A DNA stretch of 7,779 nt, from contig JANYGM010000342.1 of NCBI GenBank assembly GCA_025362415.1, positions 1 through 7,779 of the forward strand, in the 5' to 3' direction. The notes under the pieces were generated by a model. The model searched no databases, was not told the DNA's origin, and worked only from the letters and a program-made list of their open reading frames with translations. Both the position numbers and the translations under genes were made by a program. Positions within the stretch are counted from its first letter, which is position 1, and every line of letters starts with the position of its first letter. Origin of the DNA: a bacterium (GTDB lineage: Bacteria; Bacteroidota; Bacteroidia; Cytophagales; Thermonemataceae). This document shows positions 6,435 through 7,779 of this stretch, piece after piece.

Positions 6435-6590
6435 TTATAATTCACGCAATTTAGCTAATTTTTCAATATGTTTTGCAAGTTCTGCAAAATCTTTAATACT
6501 AACAAAATAGTTGCCCACAACTTTAAAAATGTTGTTCAAAGTGGTTTTTAAAATATCTTTGCCCAAATATTTCAAAATTGGAGAGGCAAA
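6435..6590 (-). other. Start-less 51-codon open stretch, possible gene remnant
   Basis: On the minus strand 51 sense codons lie between stops at 6591-6593 and 6435-6437. There is no ATG. A TTG at 6573-6575 would give 46 residues. The translation is protein-like and amphipathic, ending in a helix-forming segment IKDFAELAKHIEKLAKLREL. It lies 28 bp upstream of the rlmI-like start on the same strand. It could be a small gene with a rare start, the decayed 3' end of an older gene, or chance. I do not recognise a family. Confidence 0.2.
6532..6561 (+). promoter_or_regulatory. Candidate Bacteroidota-type promoter
   Basis: TTG at 6532-6534, 19 bp, then TATCTTTG at 6554-6561 fit the phylum's -33 TTG / -7 TAnnTTTG pattern. 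Transcription would start near 6568, leaving a leader of about 230 nt before the ATG at 6801 that includes the hairpin at 6705-6760. In such AT-rich DNA a chance match is quite possible. Confidence 0.3.
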
Positions 6591-6704
6591 TTATTACGTT
6601 TTTTGTTTTCTCAATAAAAAACAAAAATACCCTCAAAAATAATTGGCATTATATTTGGAAACTTCAAATCAAAAATCTAATTTTAAGTAAAATAATTCTG
6701 TAAC

Positions 6705-6760
6705 AAATTTTGATATGGTCTGTACCATAATGCAATGAAGGTCTGACCATATCAAAAGTT
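6705..6760 (+). promoter_or_regulatory. 13-bp inverted repeat with competing inner pairings, upstream of the glutaredoxin-DM9 gene
   Basis: TTTTGATATGGTC (6708-6720) pairs exactly with GACCATATCAAAA (6745-6757) across 24 nt; three further base pairs form if one G is bulged. Inside, TATGGT (6714-6719) can instead pair with ACCATA (6724-6729), and GGTC (6740-6743) with GACC (6745-6748). These pairings exclude the long stem. GGTCTG occurs twice (6717-6722, 6740-6745). The element ends about 40 bp before the ATG and could be an operator with repeated half-sites or a structured leader. Confidence 0.55.
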
Positions 6761-6800
6761 TAACAATCAAATTTTAGTAACTTCTAACAAAAACAATCCA

Positions 6801-7604
6801 ATGAAAACAAGAACTTCTTACCTCACTTTGTGCCTTATGGTGCTTTCTAGCCTACTTTTTTGTAGTCAGGCTTTCGCTCAAATCAAACTTTATTCTATGA
6901 ATGGCTGTGGGCGTTGTGCTATGGCAAAAGAATATTTGACAGAGAAAAAAGTCAAATATGAAGAGATAAATACTTCTCTCAATGATGTTAATAATGGGAA
7001 AATGTGGGCGGCTCTTTCCTCCAAAAATATTTCTGGCTCTGTTACGATGCCTGTAATAGACAATAACGGAGACGTTGCTTATAGCATTGAAGATTTGAGT
7101 GGTTATCTTGAAAAACTTGCCAGCGGAAAACCTACAAAAATTGAGGTAAAACCTACCAAAACCAAAATAAATTTCAAATGGTCAGCTCAAAAAGGTTTAC
7201 CAATGAATGCTATTTTGGCACCTAATACCACAAAAAACTATGTTATTCGTACAAATTATGAAGGAGCAATGCACCCAGGCGCATATAATGCAACTACAAA
7301 AAAAGCTACTATTGGTTGGGGTGGAAGAGAAGTGGTTGTAACTGATTTTGAGTTTTTGACAGGTAAAAGAACTGATTTTGAGTGGGTTACTGATGATTCT
7401 CAAAGCAATACAAAGTTTTTATCTTCCATCATTTCCACAGGAATAGAAAATGAGAATAAACTAATTCCTTGTGTGGCACTTGCAGAAGATGGAAAGTGGT
7501 ATTTGGGCAAAACTTGGGTAGGCTACGACCAATGTAATGTGCCTTACAAAGGTACAGAAGCACTTTTGCCTAACTATAAAATTCTTGTTGAAAAGCAAAG
7601 GTAG
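6801..7604 (+). CDS. Exported glutaredoxin-like protein with two DM9 (DUF3421)-like repeats
   Basis: A 267-residue protein beginning with a Sec signal peptide (basic MKTRTS, hydrophobic core to about 21, AFA-Q cleavage after A26). LLFC is a poor lipobox because F precedes the Cys. Residues 27-108 form a glutaredoxin/thioredoxin-fold domain: IKLYSMNGCGRCAMAKEYL with CGRC (C36, C39), the cis-proline motif TMP (P84) and a closing helix YSIEDLSGYLEKL. A Lys/Pro/Thr linker (110-123) follows, then two DM9-like repeats. The first spans about 126-187 (W127, GLP, YVIRTNYEGAMHPG, GWGGRE, FEFL). The second spans about 195-263 (WV, IPCVALAEDGKWYLGK, CNVPYKGTE, YKIL). DM9 domains are known mainly from insects and molluscs, where some bind mannose-type glycans. 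C224 and C245 are the only other mature cysteines. It likely acts as an envelope or secreted thiol-redox protein. Substrate and ligand are unknown. The domain call is by eye. Confidence 0.8.
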   Translation: MKTRTSYLTLCLMVLSSLLFCSQAFAQIKLYSMNGCGRCAMAKEYLTEKKVKYEEINTSLNDVNNGKMWAALSSKNISGSVTMPVIDNNGDVAYSIEDLSGYLEKLASGKPTKIEVKPTKTKINFKWSAQKGLPMNAILAPNTTKNYVIRTNYEGAMHPGAYNATTKKATIGWGGREVVVTDFEFLTGKRTDFEWVTDDSQSNTKFLSSIISTGIENENKLIPCVALAEDGKWYLGKTWVGYDQCNVPYKGTEALLPNYKILVEKQR

Positions 7605-7609
7605 TGAAG

Positions 7610-7694
7610 TAGTGAAATAGTGAGTAGTGAAGTAGTGAAATACATTGTGCTTTGTATTTCACTACACGCTATTTCACTACTCACTATTTCACTA
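7610..7694. repeat. Fold-back head of the 15-bp repeat region
   Basis: GTAGTGAAATACA (7632-7644) pairs perfectly with TGTATTTCACTAC (7653-7665) around an 8-nt loop. Farther out, the 21 bp at 7610-7630 are the exact reverse complement of 7674-7694. The same unit therefore occurs in both orientations and could form a long bulged cruciform. The repeat-like sequence starts at 7601, so the TAG stop of the preceding gene (7602-7604) lies within it. Confidence 0.85.
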
Positions 7695-7779
7695 CTCACT
7701 ATTTCACTACTCACTATTTCACTACTCACTATTTCACTACTCACTATTTCACTACTCACTATTTCACTACTCACTATTT
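7656..7779. repeat. 15-bp tandem repeat array, continues past the window edge
   Basis: Seven identical copies of ATTTCACTACTCACT run from 7671 to 7775. They are preceded by one degenerate copy (7656-7670, ACGC in place of CTCAC-type bases) and followed by a partial copy (7776-7779) cut by the edge. Because 15 is a multiple of three, frames through it stay open on both strands. The identity of the copies points to recent expansion by slippage or unequal recombination. Confidence 0.97.

Larger units (their letters stand above)
6407..6800. other. 394-bp divergent intergenic region
   Basis: This AT-rich region separates the minus-strand rlmI-like gene from the plus-strand exported glutaredoxin-DM9 gene, so it should carry promoters for both. 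It contains a start-less open stretch (6435-6590, minus), a plus-strand promoter candidate (6532-6561), an A/T-only-plus-one-G hairpin (6600-6609 with 6618-6627), a second -7-like TATATTTG (6650-6657) and the strong hairpin at 6705-6760. No tRNA or recognised riboswitch is seen. Confidence 0.7.

Noticed and set aside
6819..6863. Lipoprotein signal at C21 of the glutaredoxin-DM9 protein
   Set aside because: The residue before the cysteine is Phe, which does not fit a lipobox, while AFA-Q fits ordinary signal peptidase cleavage.
7574..7774. Minus-strand open frame with SSEIV pentapeptide repeats
   Set aside because: It is produced by the 15-bp tandem array, whose period keeps several frames open. 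It also overlaps the end of the glutaredoxin-DM9 gene and has no recognisable domain.
7656..7779. Possible CRISPR array
   Set aside because: The units are directly adjacent 15-bp copies with no unique spacers, so this is a simple tandem repeat.

Overview
The window looks like chromosomal DNA from an AT-rich Bacteroidota, most likely a Cytophagales relative such as the Bernardetiaceae or Microscilla group. This rests on the GAF/PAS sensor subfamily, the Bacteroidota-type alanine dehydrogenase homologue next to tsaE, the lack of clear Shine-Dalgarno sequences, and TAnnTTTG-like promoter matches. The taxon is an inference from protein character; no search was run.

Layout, left to right. (1) The C-terminal part of a GAF-PAS-PAS sensory protein runs in from the left edge (to 1435). 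(2) A perfect 19-bp inverted repeat follows (1448-1503). (3) Three plus-strand genes come next: a class III (CaiB/BaiF) CoA-transferase, tsaE (the ATPase of the t6A37 tRNA-modification machinery), and an alanine dehydrogenase/transhydrogenase-alpha family protein. (4) Between 4541 and 5143 lies a repeat-rich island. It holds several hairpins, two copies of one palindromic element, a 15-bp inverted repeat spanning 366 bp, and one small gene for a 70-residue Cys-rich protein. (5) On the minus strand is an rlmI-like 23S rRNA cytosine methyltransferase (5144-6406). (6) A 394-bp divergent intergenic region follows, with a candidate promoter, a leader-like hairpin and a start-less 51-codon open stretch. 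(7) The last gene (6801-7604, plus) encodes an exported glutaredoxin-like domain joined to two DM9/DUF3421-like repeats. (8) A 15-bp tandem array with a fold-back head begins at that gene's stop codon and runs off the right edge.

Most genes are housekeeping (tRNA and rRNA modification, amino-acid and CoA metabolism) and do not form one obvious pathway. The most unusual items are the secreted glutaredoxin-DM9 fusion, the repeat island around the small Cys-rich gene, and short in-frame duplications found in four separate proteins. I see no phage, CRISPR, toxin-antitoxin or transposase gene, and no tRNA or rRNA gene.
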